Assembly (NCBI GenBank): GCA_963921195.1
Contig: OY992539.1
Location: 214,316,314 to 214,380,313 of the forward strand
DNA: 64,000 nt
Direction: 5' to 3'
DNA from: Pegoplata infirma
Taxonomy: Eukaryota > Arthropoda > Insecta > Diptera > Anthomyiidae
Shown: piece by piece, positions 23,430 to 34,406 of the stretch
How positions within the stretch are numbered: the first letter of the stretch is position 1
Layout: every line of letters begins with the position of its first letter
Position numbers and translations under genes: made by a program
Notes under the pieces: generated by a model
Database searches by the model: none
Seen by the model: the letters and a program-made list of their open reading frames with translations, nothing else
What the model was told of the DNA's origin: nothing

Positions 23430-23571
23430 CAGTGGTATTCAGAGTTTTACTTGCCAGCCCTGGCACTGGTGGTAAAAGAGCACTTTTTAAAACACATGTC
23501 TTTTTTGAAAGAAGAATTATTTTTTCGCTACATTGCCAGGGCTGACAACAAGACTCTGAATACCTCTAATA
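23430..23571. mobile_element. Small MITE, GGTATTCAGAGT ends
   Basis: AGTGGTATTCAGAG and CTCTGAATACCTCT face each other, and TGCCAGGGCTG / CAGCCCTGGCA are subterminal inverted repeats. About 140 bp long. The target duplication is unclear. Confidence 0.7.
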
Positions 23572-23788
23572 TTTTAAAGGTCGAATAAAACAATTTTTAA
23601 ATTTTAATAAAAATTAATCAGAATTATTTTTTTTTTAATTTGTATGAACCAAAATATAAAATAAATATGTTTTTATTATTAATTTGTTTTTAATTATGTA
23701 TTTCTGTTTTCTATTTTTTTTATTTGATTAAAACAAACTGTTATTTTGATTTATTTTGTTTTTTTAAATAAAAATCGTAAACAAACTA
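23572..23788. other. A+T-rich spacer between small elements
   Basis: Mostly T-rich homopolymer-like DNA. Nothing recognised. Confidence 0.3.
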
Positions 23789-23954
23789 GCGGTTCTCACC
23801 CTTGATAGAAACATAAAAAGAATCGTAGAAATGAAGAAAACAAGAAAATGTTTGACAGATACAACAACAAAATACATGTATTTCTGTCAAAAATTTTCTT
23901 GTTTTCTTCATTTCTCTGATTCTTTTTTTGTTTTCTATCAAGGGTGAAAACCGC
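23789..23954. mobile_element. 166-bp TA-flanked palindromic MITE
   Basis: Ends GCGGTTCTCACCCTTGATAG and CTATCAAGGGTGAAAACCGC are flanked by TA (23787-23788, 23955-23956). Inverted similarity continues through GAAGAAAACAAGAAAATG almost to the centre, so a transcript would fold into one long hairpin. Confidence 0.85.
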
Positions 23955-24129
23955 TACTGTTTGGAAGTTGTTTAAATATTCAATAAAAAAACAATTTTCT
24001 TAATAAAAATTGTAACCATTATCTCCCTGAATAAAACATAAATTAATTTATTAATTAGAAAAGCAAGACATTCAAAATGCTGTGAATTAGTTCACAATAA
24101 AAAATATTTCTTCAAGATGTTGAGTAATA

Positions 24130-24253
24130 CCAAATTCGCATTTATTTTTTTAAACATGTTTAAGCACTTAAACATGTTTATGTACCTTAAGAAGTTTAAA
24201 TTTAAACATATTTAAGTGGTTAAACATGTTTAAAAAAATGAATGTGAATTTGG
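24130..24253. mobile_element. 124-bp TA-flanked palindromic MITE with AAACATGTTT repeats
   Basis: Ends CCAAATTCGCATT and AATGTGAATTTGG are flanked by TA (24128-24129, 24254-24255). The interior holds several palindromic AAACATGTTT-type blocks. Confidence 0.8.
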
Positions 24254-25075
24254 TATAAAAAAAATCTGTTAATGTTCACAATTTAAATAAATATAACGTC
24301 TAGCCACCACTGTAGAGAAGGGTACTTCAAAATGCAACCCTAATTATTATGTATACTACTAAAATCAGCAACCCTGTTTTTTTCTTTCTTTTATTGTCTT
24401 TTGTTTTGTTATTCGTAGTGGAAAATTTTAGAAATCGATTTTTGTCGGTAAATTTAGTCAAAATTTCAAGAAATCGTTGCAAAAAATACGAAAATTATTA
24501 AAATTACCTGTATAAATAATGTAAAAGCAATAAACAATGCAAAAGTAATTTAATTGTTAAAAAAAATAGTGAGATAGGACGGATTACAAACGATAAACAA
24601 TATAGTGCGCATAAATGGAGAGTCTTGTAAAAGATGTAATGTAAAATAAGTTGAGGTGTGTCGATTATCAATTTCCCTACTGCGTACATAAATGAGCTAA
24701 CCGAAACATTCATACATAGATTGTCGAATGTTATTTGATAACGGTTAATAAAACGATTACGTCACCATTGGCAAAATCTAAAGGTAAGTCAAATTTATTA
24801 TATCCATTCCCGATTTGAGCTTACTTCAGCGTTAAGGTTAGAAGTTTTATTTGTCTGTCCGCGTTACCAGGACTAAAACGCCATCAGCAGTTTATTTTCA
24901 TTAGTTTTTGCACCCCGTTGGAAAGGTCTTTAATTATCCTTTCTAACGATACCATAACCGTCTTGATCGGATAAGTAGTTTTTGAAATATTTAAGAAAAA
25001 CTATTTTAACTTTAAACCCCTGCCCCTCCCAAACGGGGTACGTCCCCACGGGTTTGAACACCACACTCTACTTTT
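24254..25075 (+). promoter_or_regulatory. Putative upstream promoter / non-coding exon region
   Basis: This is the only long stretch upstream of the SPSB3-like gene without obvious elements. It contains a CRE-like TTACGTCA (24757-24764) and a consensus 5' splice site AAAG|GTAAGT (donor GT at 24783). Paired with the acceptor TGTACAG at 27805, this could make a non-coding first exon ending at 24782. That is inference only; no transcription start can be assigned. Confidence 0.3.
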
Positions 25076-25078
25076 TAG

Positions 25079-25097
25079 AGGTCAGAGGTCAAGGTCA
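25079..25097 (+). promoter_or_regulatory. Triple AGGTCA nuclear-receptor-type element
   Basis: AGGTCA, one spacer base, AGGTCA, then directly AGGTCA. The first pair is a DR1, the arrangement bound by HNF4/USP/SVP-type receptors. The last half-site reads TCAAGGTCA, the extended FTZ-F1/ERR monomer site (family knowledge). It lies about 2.8 kb upstream of the SPSB3-like start codon. Function is not shown by sequence. Confidence 0.45.
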
Positions 25098-25230
25098 TAT
25101 TTTTATTTTTTTATTTTTAGCAAGTTCGGTATTCTTAATGAGTTCCAAAAGATGAACTTGTGCTTAATCTTTGACTGACCGATTGCAACGCCGATGACTG
25201 TTTGCTTTAATCAAAAACTCTAAACTCACC

Positions 25231-25300
25231 CCCAGTTTCTGCATGACGAACGAACGTCCAAAAATTTGCATGTAAATTTTTACGTTCGTCATACAGAAAC
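25231..25300. repeat. Hairpin, CAGTTTCTG arms
   Basis: CAGTTTCTGCATGACGAACG pairs with CGTTCGTCATACAGAAACTG around an A+T-rich loop of about 30 bases. Confidence 0.8.
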
Positions 25301-25345
25301 TGCATTTTTCCGCAATTGTTCTCATAAAAATAGAGTAAAAATTAG

Positions 25346-25357
25346 TTTGGCGGGAAA
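25346..25357 (+). promoter_or_regulatory. E2F-like site
   Basis: TTTGGCGGGAAA matches the canonical E2F/DP consensus exactly. It stands in a local CpG-containing patch (AACGCGGCGG follows). A single match in 64 kb could be chance. Confidence 0.4.
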
Positions 25358-25359
25358 AC

Positions 25360-25737
25360 GCGGCGGAATTTAGTTTTCATATAAAACATTGCAAATAAAA
25401 TTAAAAATACCCTTCCCGCTCCAATTGTAATTAATCTCTTAAAGAGGGCGTGTGATTAATATGTACTGACGCGAGAAGAAAAATATCGGCATAAAAAAAG
25501 AATACCGATGAATTGGGGAATCCTAGCTACTTTTGGAAATGAGTGCTTCGACTACACCTCTTAAACAGAGTCGCGTTGTAACAATATTATTAAAGGCAAA
25601 CGGCCACAAAAGGTGTAGGCGCGACTCAAAAAGTAATGATTGTAATCTGTTTACTCTAAAAAATTTTGGGGCAATAATATGAATCTGGCAATGAAATTTC
25701 CAAATTAAAAATGATGTATCAAATATGATCGATATTT
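25360..25737. other. Spacer with a small CpG-rich inverted repeat
   Basis: CTACACCT and GAGTCGCG near 25553-25580 recur inverted as AGGTGTAG and CGCGACTC near 25606-25628. No gene is seen. Confidence 0.4.
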
Positions 25738-25775
25738 TTATACCCTCTAACTACAGTATACCCCTTCACTTTGTC

Positions 25776-26775
25776 ATTCCGTGTGTAACACATCAAAATA
25801 TCGGTCCAGCACCCCATAAAATATTTATTATTAATCCATGATTGATTTCAACAGATTCTTTAAATGACTGTACGTTGTGTTCGAAATGGCCAAGATCGCA
25901 CCTGGGAGAAAAAATGTCCTCTTGGTGTTGCATTTGAGCGTTATAACTTCAGCGTTTCAATTAAACGAAGATGTTAGGACATTTAAAAAATTTTGGTATA
26001 TTCTACATTACCTAAAAATACAAATAATTTAATTCAGCAAGTGTGCTAGCCTATGAGTCTGGGGTCGTTGGTTCGATTTCCACCAGAGGCCTTGGTCAGT
26101 TTCGCTACAACGAGACAATAGTCATAGTCACCCGTCGCGGATAGGTTAATTTAGTATATCATTTTAATTATATGTTAAAAATTCAATAACTAAATTCTTT
26201 TAGGAGTGGCATTTATTCTTAAACTTTTGATTTCCCCCAGTGTCCGGGCAAATTTTTGTTCTAGGGGACCAAATTCCGTGTGTAACGCATCGAAATATCG
26301 GTCTAGGACCCCCATAAAATATTTATTATTAATCCATAATTGATTCCAAAAGATTCTTTAAATGACTGTACGTTGTGTTCGAAATGGCCAAGATCGCACC
26401 TGGGAGAAAAAATGTCCCCTTGGTATTGCATTTGAGCGTTATAAGTTCAGCGTTTCAATTAAACGAAGATGTTAGGACATTTCAAAAATTTTGGTATATT
26501 CTGCATTACCTAAAAATACAAAATACTTTAATTCAGCAAGTGTGCTAGCCTATGAGTCTGGGGTCGTTGGTTCGATTCCCACCAGAGGCCTTTAGAGGTC
26601 TGTTTCGCTATAACGAGACAATGGTCATAGTCACCCGTCGCGGATAGGTTAATTTAGTATATCATTTTAATTATATGTTAAAAATTCAATAACTAAATTC
26701 TTTTAGGAGTGGCATTTATTCTTAAACTTTTGATTTCCCCCAGTGTCCGGGCAAATTTTTGTTCTAGGGGACCAA
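25776..26775 (+). repeat. Direct tandem duplication, 497 and 503 bp
   Basis: Copy 1 (25776-26272) and copy 2 (26273-26775) both begin ATTCCGTGTGTAAC and end TTGTTCTAGGGGACCAA. They agree closely throughout with scattered differences, indicating a fairly recent tandem duplication inside the mini-me-like element. Confidence 0.9.
26531..26591 (+). ncRNA. tRNA-like segment with Pol III B box
   Basis: GGTTCGATTCC at 26569-26579 is a perfect B-box match. It is preceded by AAGTGTGCTAGCC and a TATGAGT loop-like string, as in the 5' part of a tRNA. Copy 1 has the same segment at about 26034-26094 with one change in the box. The structure is too irregular (T-stem mismatch, poor acceptor stem) for a working tRNA, so a SINE-type head is more likely. 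Confidence 0.45.
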
Positions 26776-27060
26776 AAAAATATGTGGTACAAATTTGAAG
26801 TCAATTGGATTAAATTAACCCGTGGCGCCCGGCGATCAAAGTTTTGGAGTTTTAAAAAATTTAAAACAACTATGTCTTGCGACAATCACTAGGGGAAGGA
26901 TATTTTTATGTTTGAAGGGTACAGAAGATTCGGCAGAAAAACAGACTTTTTTTATCCTTTCGCAGCAATTTTATGATTGTTGAAAGTTGACTTCTAAAAA
27001 ATAGGGAGCACTAAAAAAGCTGTTTCAAAAAAATTTTAAAAACACATAGCTCTATTTTTA

Positions 27061-27780
27061 GGTACAGTGACTATTTGGGGATGTCAGCAGTAACTTTGAA
27101 ATATCAGAGCGTCCTTATTAAGGATGGCTCGTGGACGTTGCCAACTGGGTACTTGAGAGTGTTTAGGGTCGGTTAATATGATTGTGCAAAAAAAACTTAA
27201 AATTTCTAAAATGCAATTGTCAACTTCATAAATATAATAGGAAATAGTGTTGAATCGCACATGCATTGCATACAAAACATTTTAATCTTTGTAATAATCT
27301 TACAATCAAACCTTTTTGATTAATCGACAATACTCTTCCAAAGCAAGTAGCTTTGTAATGAAAATATAAACAAAAACAAAACAAAGTGTTTACATTCATT
27401 GATTAACTCATGCACGACGACACTACCACCACCACCAGCCCCACATAACCAGACAATCAGCAAGCGAGCGTTTCAAATAAAGAGCGCATATGAAAATTGC
27501 AATTTACTCTGGGATTTGAATCATTCAAGTCTTGACCAGCTAACATAGCGCATGTATTACAAAAAACAGCACACAAACGATTTTTGTGTCTTCTTTATTT
27601 CGCTAAAAAAAACGCATATAAAAGGAAAACAAATCAATAAAGTGCTTTTTTAATAAAAAAAATCTAAATTAAAGAATAAAAACATTTAATTGAATTAAAT
27701 TCAAGCACATAAAATATTTGCTTAATCAAAGTTTTAACAAAATCCTTTCAAAACGGGTCAAATATTAAGTATACTTTCAA
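27061..27780. other. Region immediately upstream of the SPSB3-like gene
   Basis: No coding frame is seen. A (CCA)n-like patch at about 27423-27438 and a somewhat G+C-richer stretch (27400-27500) could belong to the promoter or a 5' UTR exon, but I cannot place one. Confidence 0.35.
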
Positions 27781-27805
27781 CTTTCTTTGCATTTATTCTG
27801 TACAG
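27781..27805 (+). promoter_or_regulatory. Candidate 3' splice site before the first coding exon
   Basis: A pyrimidine-rich tract ending ATTTATTCTGTACAG looks like a good acceptor. No ATG occurs between 27806 and the proposed start codon at 27945, as expected of a 5' UTR. Confidence 0.5.
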
Positions 27806-27944
27806 CGAACGAAAAAGAAAGCCATTACAGCTACAATTCTGGAATATTCCATACTGCAGGCCACCACAGCAAACAAATTGGCTTCTACCATTGCTTATAC
27901 AACAACTACGCAGTATAGATACATATACTACCAGCACCATCAAT

Positions 27945-28337
27945 ATGCTACATAATAATCATAATGATGATGAGATTATAATTCCTCATCCCTGCTATAG
28001 AGGTGTTAAAGAAAATCCTCACTATCCTCATCCAACATCATGTCCATCTTACTGTGATTGTGAATTTCCTCAGTCTAATATAGTAGCCTCCCATATAGGT
28101 TATATACCAGATTTAATTAAATGCCGTTGCGGTGAAGATGATCCTGCTACACATACTCTTAAATGGCATTGGCATGAATGTTCCGAATCGGATATTATTG
28201 TAAACGGTCCTGAGGTTACATTCCATCCTTCATATTCACAAGGTACTGTCATAGTTAGAAGTGAGCAACCATTAGCGGCGGGCATGATGCATTTTTGGGA
28301 AATGCGTATACTTACAGTTTTGTCGGGAACTGATGTG
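27945..28337 (+). CDS. SPSB3: SPSB3-like SPRY/SOCS-box protein, coding exon 1
   Basis: First of three coding exons of a 359-aa SPSB3-type protein. This family recruits substrates through its SPRY domain to Elongin B/C-Cullin5 ubiquitin ligases via a SOCS box; mammalian SPSB3 has been linked to nuclear cGAS and SNAIL turnover (family knowledge). The exon encodes residues 1-131: a Cys/His-rich N-terminus (CPSYCDCE, KCRCGEDD) and the start of SPRY (VTFHPSYSQG at 91-100, HFWEM at 116-120, GTDV at 128-131). The start is the first ATG after the candidate acceptor, with A at -3. The frame is open upstream to 27738 but has no earlier ATG. The donor is GTG|GTAAGT at 28338 (phase 0). Joining to exon 2 gives GTDV-MFGIGT, matching the uninterrupted SPSB3 motif. 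Exon reading past the donor is not conserved-looking. Confidence 0.9.
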
Positions 28338-30162
28338 GTAAGTAATTTTTATGCCATATTACGCATCTTTATTTATAGATTTAAGTGTGTTTGCATTGTG
28401 GGAAGTAGATAAAAGATACAAGATTTTATGATACCCAGCAAAAAAAAAACATTCGTATTCTAAATGTATATAATTTTAATATAGATTTTGACCAAACAGT
28501 TGAAAACATTCGAATTTAGTATTTAGTTATGTTTTAATAGACTCTGTATAACTTTTTTACTCGATTTAGCGATGTCCGTCTGCCTATATTACCGTTATTA
28601 TCACGATACAGGTTGGAAATATCAATATATTTGGCTTAAATTTTAAACATAAGCTTATGTTTGTCCAATTACGAAGCCTATTTAAACTGGAAAAAAATGG
28701 ATCCATGTTTTGCTAAATCCCCCATAAAAACGTTTCCTTTAGATTTGGCTTTAATGTATCTATTAACCTTATTATAATAGGTATTTCGAAATTTAGCAGG
28801 TAAACGTATTGTTTGTGCAGAAATTTTCATTCCAAGTTGAAAAGTAGTCGGTCCAGTTGTACTTGTAGTTTACCACAATTTCTCAGAACTCTTCAAAAAA
28901 ATAAATGTTTGATTGAAATTTCTCTCAAAATCTCTCAGAACTCTTGAAAAAAATTAAATATTTGATTGAAATTTTGTTTAAAGTTGTAAAGCGTGTACTT
29001 TGGTAACAATATATAATCTTATTATAATTGGATAACTTTTGAACTCAGTCTCCAATAAAAATTTCGATCGATATTCACGTAAATCGGTCTATAACAACAA
29101 AAATATGTCTATTTAGCTTTAATTAGGTTTGTGTGCGATTTATACACTAATTAAAGATCTAACAAAAGATAGATTCAATCGGTTCATGTTCAAAATTGGA
29201 AAGAAATAATATAAATAATGATAAAATTGTATTACCTAACAGCAAATATCATAAAAATTTAATTAGTTAAATTGAATTAGATACATACGAGAATTCAAAA
29301 ATATTTTTTTACGAATTGCATTCTTTGGAACAAAATTACGTCCACCCAAAAAAAAAGGATTTTTTGTTAAATTTCTTTTGTCAAACCCTTGGCCTGGCTT
29401 AAGGATTTCAAACTCTAACATTAAACCAATCTTCTACGCCTTGTAAAGATTTTTGCGTTAAATGTTTTTGGACCTATGCATTTTTAATGGGAATTTTTAA
29501 GTCGCACACCCTCCTTCTAGGCTTTTGCCCCCAAAAAAGTTGTACCACTGGACTCAATGCATTTCTTCCTTCCGTGAATTCCCAGAATAGATAATCGTCG
29601 GAATCTTAAAGTATTTTTGATTCCTCTTTTTTGTATATAATGGCTGTATTTAAAACAACAAAAGATTTTACTTTTGAAATAAATTCATCTTTATTGAGCA
29701 TGCAGTGCACTTTGAAGCAATTGAATTTTATTTCTTTTAAATAGTAAACAATATCCATATTTTTTATGGAAAATTTTCTACGTGCACAACAACGAGTTTA
29801 ATCAATAAACAACAGAAAAAAAATCTTATCTGTTATTTGACAAATTGTGACTAAATACACAAAACTAAATTTGTTTATATAAAAATACACTTGAAATAAG
29901 CTGATATTTTAAAAATAAACTTGTAATTTATCTGTTAATTACAAAACAAAATAATAAAAAATAAATTTATTAGCACTAAAATAAAATATTGAAATAATAT
30001 TAAAAATACAATTGTTACAAACACATTTGTTTCAAAACAGTCATAAACCAAAAAGATTTATGGGAAATAAATCGTAACAGATGAAATCAATTTTCTTGGA
30101 ATTACAAAAAAATATATTTTAAATTATATTATAATCTATTTTGTAATAAAAAAAGAAGAAAC
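28338..30162. other. Intron 1, first part
   Basis: Non-coding. It contains an orphan mini-me core (GATTTAGCGATGTCCGTCTG, 28563) and a direct duplication of about 60 bp around CTCAGAACTCTT at 28874-28993. The rest is A+T-rich DNA without a recognisable feature. Confidence 0.5.
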
Positions 30163-31437
30163 ACAAGTAAAAAAGTTAAATTCGGCCTTGTCGAATGTAA
30201 TGATACACTCCACAATGTAGAAGAAAGAAAAATTTCCGCGGAAACTTTTCGACTTAATTCTAAAACCGTTTTCCGAATAGACAGAAAAACAGCCATTTTT
30301 GAAAAACTGGTTTTCGTTTTTTTAGGTAAAAAAAACAGTTAGAATAACCGGGCTTTACCCTTTTTTAATCAGATTTTAAATTTTTTTTACCACTTCAGAT
30401 CTTTGAGAACATTGCGGTCAAAATTCACAAAAACGCAGTTTTTGCCCCTTTTAAGAGATTTTAGCTATATAAACCTTGCAACGTCTTAAATTAAAGCGTG
30501 AAATATGTACTGTCACATTAATTGTTTCTATCACATTAATTGTCGGAATTCTATTATCATTATTGAAAACAAAATTAGTTTTAGTTAATTTAATGTTGAA
30601 CTTTGACTACAAGTTTCTTAAAATAGACGTGATGTAAAAATTAAACTAGACGTGATGATTAAATCGAAAACGAGCGATTAGATCCCTGACGAATCCAAAA
30701 ATTCACAAAACGTAAACGTTAAACTCAATTTTCTCAAAAATCTGACTGATAGACAAATATAGAATCCAGGTTAGGAATCTGCATCGAAAGGTTAACCGAA
30801 ATCGTGAAGCGACACGTTTTTTGTACACTTCTCTTTTAGCTCAAAATCCATCCAAAAATTCGCTTATGTCGGCCAGTAAATTAAGTACAAAAAGTAAAAA
30901 ATAGAGAGATTAAGAAATGTTGTTGTTTCTAAGGATCGTAATATTGTTTGTGTAGGATTTAAAATCTTCTGTTGATGTCACAGACATAAGTAAATCGATA
31001 GTTTTATGATAAGTGCTAGCTTTGCGAACTGATGGAAAAAATCTTAAACGTGGGTTCGATTCCATTGAGAGCAAAGTCTGTTGGTGAAAAAACAGTCTTA
31101 CTAAAATTAAACAATTTGAAATCAATGTATTTTTTTTCCACTGATGACGTAGAGGGTCTACAGAAACCATGGACTGAAATAAATCCACATTAAAATAATC
31201 CTTAGAAATACAATGTTTTCTTCTTCAATCACAAACTCTAAAACCGGAAAAAAACGGTTTATCGAATAATTCGGAAATGATCACATTTAAACAGACGGAT
31301 ATCGCTAGTATATCTTAGAATCGATCACTGATCAATAATATTTTATATATTTAATGGGGTCCCAGACCGATATTTCGATGAGTTACCAACGGAATAACAA
31401 ACTTATATACACTCTACTATCAAAGGGAGAGTATACA
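30163..31437 (-). mobile_element. mini-me-like element in intron 1
   Basis: On the minus strand it begins near GTATACTCTCCC (31420-31431). It carries GGGACCCCATTAAATA, an eroded (TA)n and core, and a minimal GTCTGTTT in place of (GTCY)n. It ends TTTAACTTTTTTACTTGT. Plus-strand positions 31005-31080 hold a tRNA-like segment with GGTTCGATTCC at 31053-31063. Confidence 0.65.
31005..31080 (+). ncRNA. tRNA-like segment with Pol III B box
   Basis: GATAAGTGCTAGC followed 35 bases later by GGTTCGATTCC resembles the tRNA-like segment at 26531 (AAGTGTGCTAGCC...GGTTCGATTCC). No proper cloverleaf is evident; probably a SINE-type relic. Confidence 0.4.
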
Positions 31438-32359
31438 AATAGAGTACAGCAAAAAGAAAAAAAAGAAAGGTCAATATTTATTACTTTGTGATTAAATATA
31501 TTGAATAAAAAAATTAATAAAACAATAAAAAATATTATATTATAATATTGAAATTCCTTATAAAAGATTATGTATGTTGTCAAGTACTAAAATGGAAATT
31601 TTTCAGATTTTCTTATGCCTTGCAAAGCGAGTTTATGAAATTCAGTTACATTGATTTCTTATAATTAAAAAAAAATATGATTTCTGCTTATAATTAATGT
31701 TTTGTTATTATATTTTATTATTTTGACCTACATTTGTATACATTTTGTTTTTGATAATAATAATTTCCTTTGTATAATATTAATAAATTTATATATTTTA
31801 CATGATTTCCTTATCTTTAAAAAAAAAACTTTAAGGTACTCTGTTAGTTACATTATTAAATTTATTTTATTGCTATATATATTTTTTTGTTACTAAATTA
31901 CCGGGTACACGTGTTACTAAGTGTCTTGATTTCAATATTTTATTTAAATGACATTTTTCTGACATCTCCTTATGTATAATTATTTTGTCTAAATACATTG
32001 AGGTAAACAACATTGACGCAAAGATAAGCGTTGTAGTTTTGAACACAAATTTGATGCTTGTTTGAAAATTTCCAACATGTGTTATATTCTGGTAGACAGT
32101 ATTAATTGCTATTACTGATAAAGAAAAGTTGGGGCCATAGTATAATTTTTGTTTTTGGACAATTTTAAAACAATTACTTAATGAATAATTTGTAGATTTA
32201 TTGACCTTTTTTCTTTATAAATGAAAGCTGCAAAAAAATGCGAATCTTTTTTAATAATAAAAATAATATGATTCATTTGTTTTTAATTCTTTTCGGGTAA
32301 TAATACTCATATAGGATTATTTTTAATTTATTTTTTATTTTGGGAAAAATTTTAGTAAT
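31438..32359. other. Intron 1, A+T-rich stretch
   Basis: No feature recognised. Short frames here are hydrophobic chance products of T-rich DNA. Confidence 0.35.
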
Positions 32360-32586
32360 GGAATTCACGTCAGAAATTTTAGTCTTGCAAAATTGCAACT
32401 TTTTTTGCTTGTTTCTTTGTGAATAAAAGCAATTGTATTTATATTAAAATAAATTGCAAATTTTTTCTTGCAACTACGCATCATATAAAAGGTAATAGAA
32501 AAATCAAAATTTTATTAAATTTTATTTTTTTTTTAAAAGTTGCAATATTGCACTTTTGCAAGTCAAAAAATTCTGAAGTTAATACC
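32360..32586 (+). mobile_element. TTCACGTCAGAA-family MITE, copy 1
   Basis: Starts GGAATTCACGTCAGAA and ends TTCTGAAGTTAATACC. These imperfect inverted termini are shared with copies at 32651, 36009 and 36261. The interior contains CTTGCAAAATTGCAAC and a conserved CATATAAAAGGTAATAGAAA string. About 230 bp, no coding capacity. Confidence 0.8.
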
Positions 32587-32650
32587 CTGAATAATTTTAT
32601 ACATTTCGCATTTTTGAAAGACAAAATTTGCTGACGTGAATTATATTGAC

Positions 32651-32848
32651 GGTATTCACGTCAGAAATTTTAGTCTTGCAAAATTTCGAAATGTCAAAAT
32701 TGCAGCTTTGTTTGCTTGTTGTTTTGTAAAAAGAAGCAATTACATTAGTTTTAAAATAAATTGCGAATATTTTCTTGCAACGACGCATTATATAAAAGGT
32801 AATAGAAAAATAAAACTTTTATTACATTTTTTTCCTGAAGAGAATACC
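32651..32848 (+). mobile_element. TTCACGTCAGAA-family MITE, copy 2
   Basis: Starts GGTATTCACGTCAGAA, in the same orientation as copy 1 and 64 bp after it. The right end is damaged (CCTGAAGAGAATACC). Confidence 0.8.
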
Positions 32849-33517
32849 CGGATTATTGTTCGAGTAACTGTTTTGAAAATTTAAAATTTTTAGAAAAAAA
32901 AAAATAGTTTGGATTAAAACCTATGGTTGTTCTTGTTTAAATACCTTTCGGTATCCAAATCATGTAGTATTTTTAGGTTAAAATTTTTGAGGTGTCCTAG
33001 GGACACTGCCCTTACATTTTCGTTTATAACTTTTGAACTGTCGAATCGATATTTCTAAAATTCAATACCAAAATTCTCAAAGCAACTTTTCAAAAATTTG
33101 GCCGTGGTAGCGATCGACTGAAATCCATTTTTGGCAACCCTTTTTTTTATTGGAAACGAACGTATTGTTTTATTTCTGTAGCAGGTTTTTTCAAGCCATG
33201 CTTAACAAATATTTCCATTCAAATTTTTTTTACAATGCATTAACTTGAATTGTTTTTCAATCAACTATTTATATTCTCACAATTAATTTAAATTAAAATT
33301 TCAAACATATCTCAATTACGTTCATATGATGTTGTAATAAAATGTCAATGATTTATAGAAATTTCATGCAAATATCCACAAGCAGAACAACACTCCCATC
33401 AAAGTGTGCATTGCACCGGGAAATTTTTTGTAGTTATATATGAATGTAGAACACCGTAGAAATTATTTGTTGTGACGGTGTAATTTTATATAACGCTAAG
33501 GAAATGACGCTAATGTA
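32849..33517. other. Intron 1, fragment of mini-me-like interior and spacer
   Basis: TATAACTTTTGAACTGTCGAA at about 33026 resembles the TAACTTTTGAACCACTGGA block inside mini-me-like copies. No gene seen. Confidence 0.4.
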
Positions 33518-33527
33518 ATTAAACCTA

Positions 33528-34406
33528 TGGTTAAGTTAGGTTAGGTTAGGGGTGGCGGAGCTCAAAATTTTGAACTCCTCGCATAGACCGGCTGGTCCAT
33601 AGCAATACTACATGTTCCTTCAGCGACGAGGATAAAACGCGTTAGTCCATGTTGCAAACAATTTAACGCGCATAAGTTCCATAACTGCGATTTCCTCCAG
33701 ATTCTCGAGCTCTGCTTTGCCGAAAATTTGTTTGCGATGCCTGGCCAATGCGGGGCATTTGCACAGGATATGTTCAACTGTTTCATCCGTATTCGGTTCA
33801 TCACACCTTCTACAATTGGAATCAGAGATGAGTCCAATTGTTCTTGCGTGGAAAGCAATTAGGCCGTGTCCCGTGAGTAAACGACATTCTCTTCTGTTAA
33901 GATAAAGTAGGTAGCGAGTTCTTTTAAGGTCGTAACGCGGCCAGATTATTCTGGTAATTCTGCTTGTACTAAACTCTCGCTATTACCTGTTTGCCATGGA
34001 AATACACTGACAATCACTTCTCGATCTGTAGTACTTCATTGGGGGATCAATATGAACAAAGTCCCCTACCCCATCTGCACCCAGTTTTGCAAGCTCATCA
34101 GCCTTCTCGTTCCCGCCTACTCCCTTATGTCCTGGAACCCATATTAGAGAGACGAGGTTATTGCTGGATAGTTTTTGAAGATTCTCGTAGCACTCAAAAA
34201 CGACTTTTGATTTAATAAAAAGGCCTCTTAGAGCTTTTAGTGCAGCTTGGCTGTCGACGTAAAAGTTTATTATTCTCTCCGATTCTCCAAGAAACTGTAA
34301 GGCTGCCTTATTAATAGCAACTATTTCAGCCTGGAATATGCTATAGCTCAAAGGTAGATTAAAAGATTTTTGTATATCACAGACGTCCGTAGTAAATCCC
34401 GCTCCC
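33528..34406 (-). pseudogene. 5'-truncated non-LTR retrotransposon (RNase H and tail)
   Basis: The minus strand encodes an RNase H domain at 34408-33983. Visible are Glu28 in FQAEIVAI, Asp52 in FYVDSQAALKAL, and Asp104 in GNEKADELAKLGA; the first catalytic Asp is lost by truncation. After a frame break the tail (TGHG, CRRCDEPNTDETVEHILCKC, ALARHRK) ends at TNAFYPRR and a stop near 33627. The 3' end reads CCTAACCTAACCTAAC. The insertion is flanked by a perfect 10-bp duplication ATTAAACCTA (33518-33527, 34407-34416), so it is a genuine target-primed insertion that arrived already truncated. It belongs to the RNase H-bearing I/LOA/R1-type groups; the clade is not resolved. It lies antisense in intron 1. 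Confidence 0.88.

Larger units (their letters stand above)
25738..27060 (+). mobile_element. mini-me-like element with an internal tandem duplication
   Basis: It starts TATACCCTC and shares the TTCCGTGTGTAACACATC, ATATCGGTC and CCCATAAAATA blocks with the other members. The usual (GTCY)n tract is missing. About 0.5 kb of it is duplicated in tandem. The right end is not clear. Confidence 0.6.

Noticed and set aside
26531..26591. Functional tRNA gene
   Set aside because: The B box is perfect, but stems are incomplete and the copy lies within a duplicated transposon.
27891..27944. Start of the SPSB3-like protein at TTG 27891 or further upstream
   Set aside because: No ATG precedes 27945 in the frame. 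A non-AUG start has no support, and the upstream peptide shows no family similarity that I recognise.
28338..28412. Read-through end of exon 1 as a complete 155-residue protein
   Set aside because: It would truncate the SPRY domain. A consensus donor lies at 28338, and exon 2 continues the motif in phase.
33536..33550. Telomere or interstitial telomeric tract
   Set aside because: Only three TTAGG units, at the exact 3' end of a retroelement insertion with its own target duplication.
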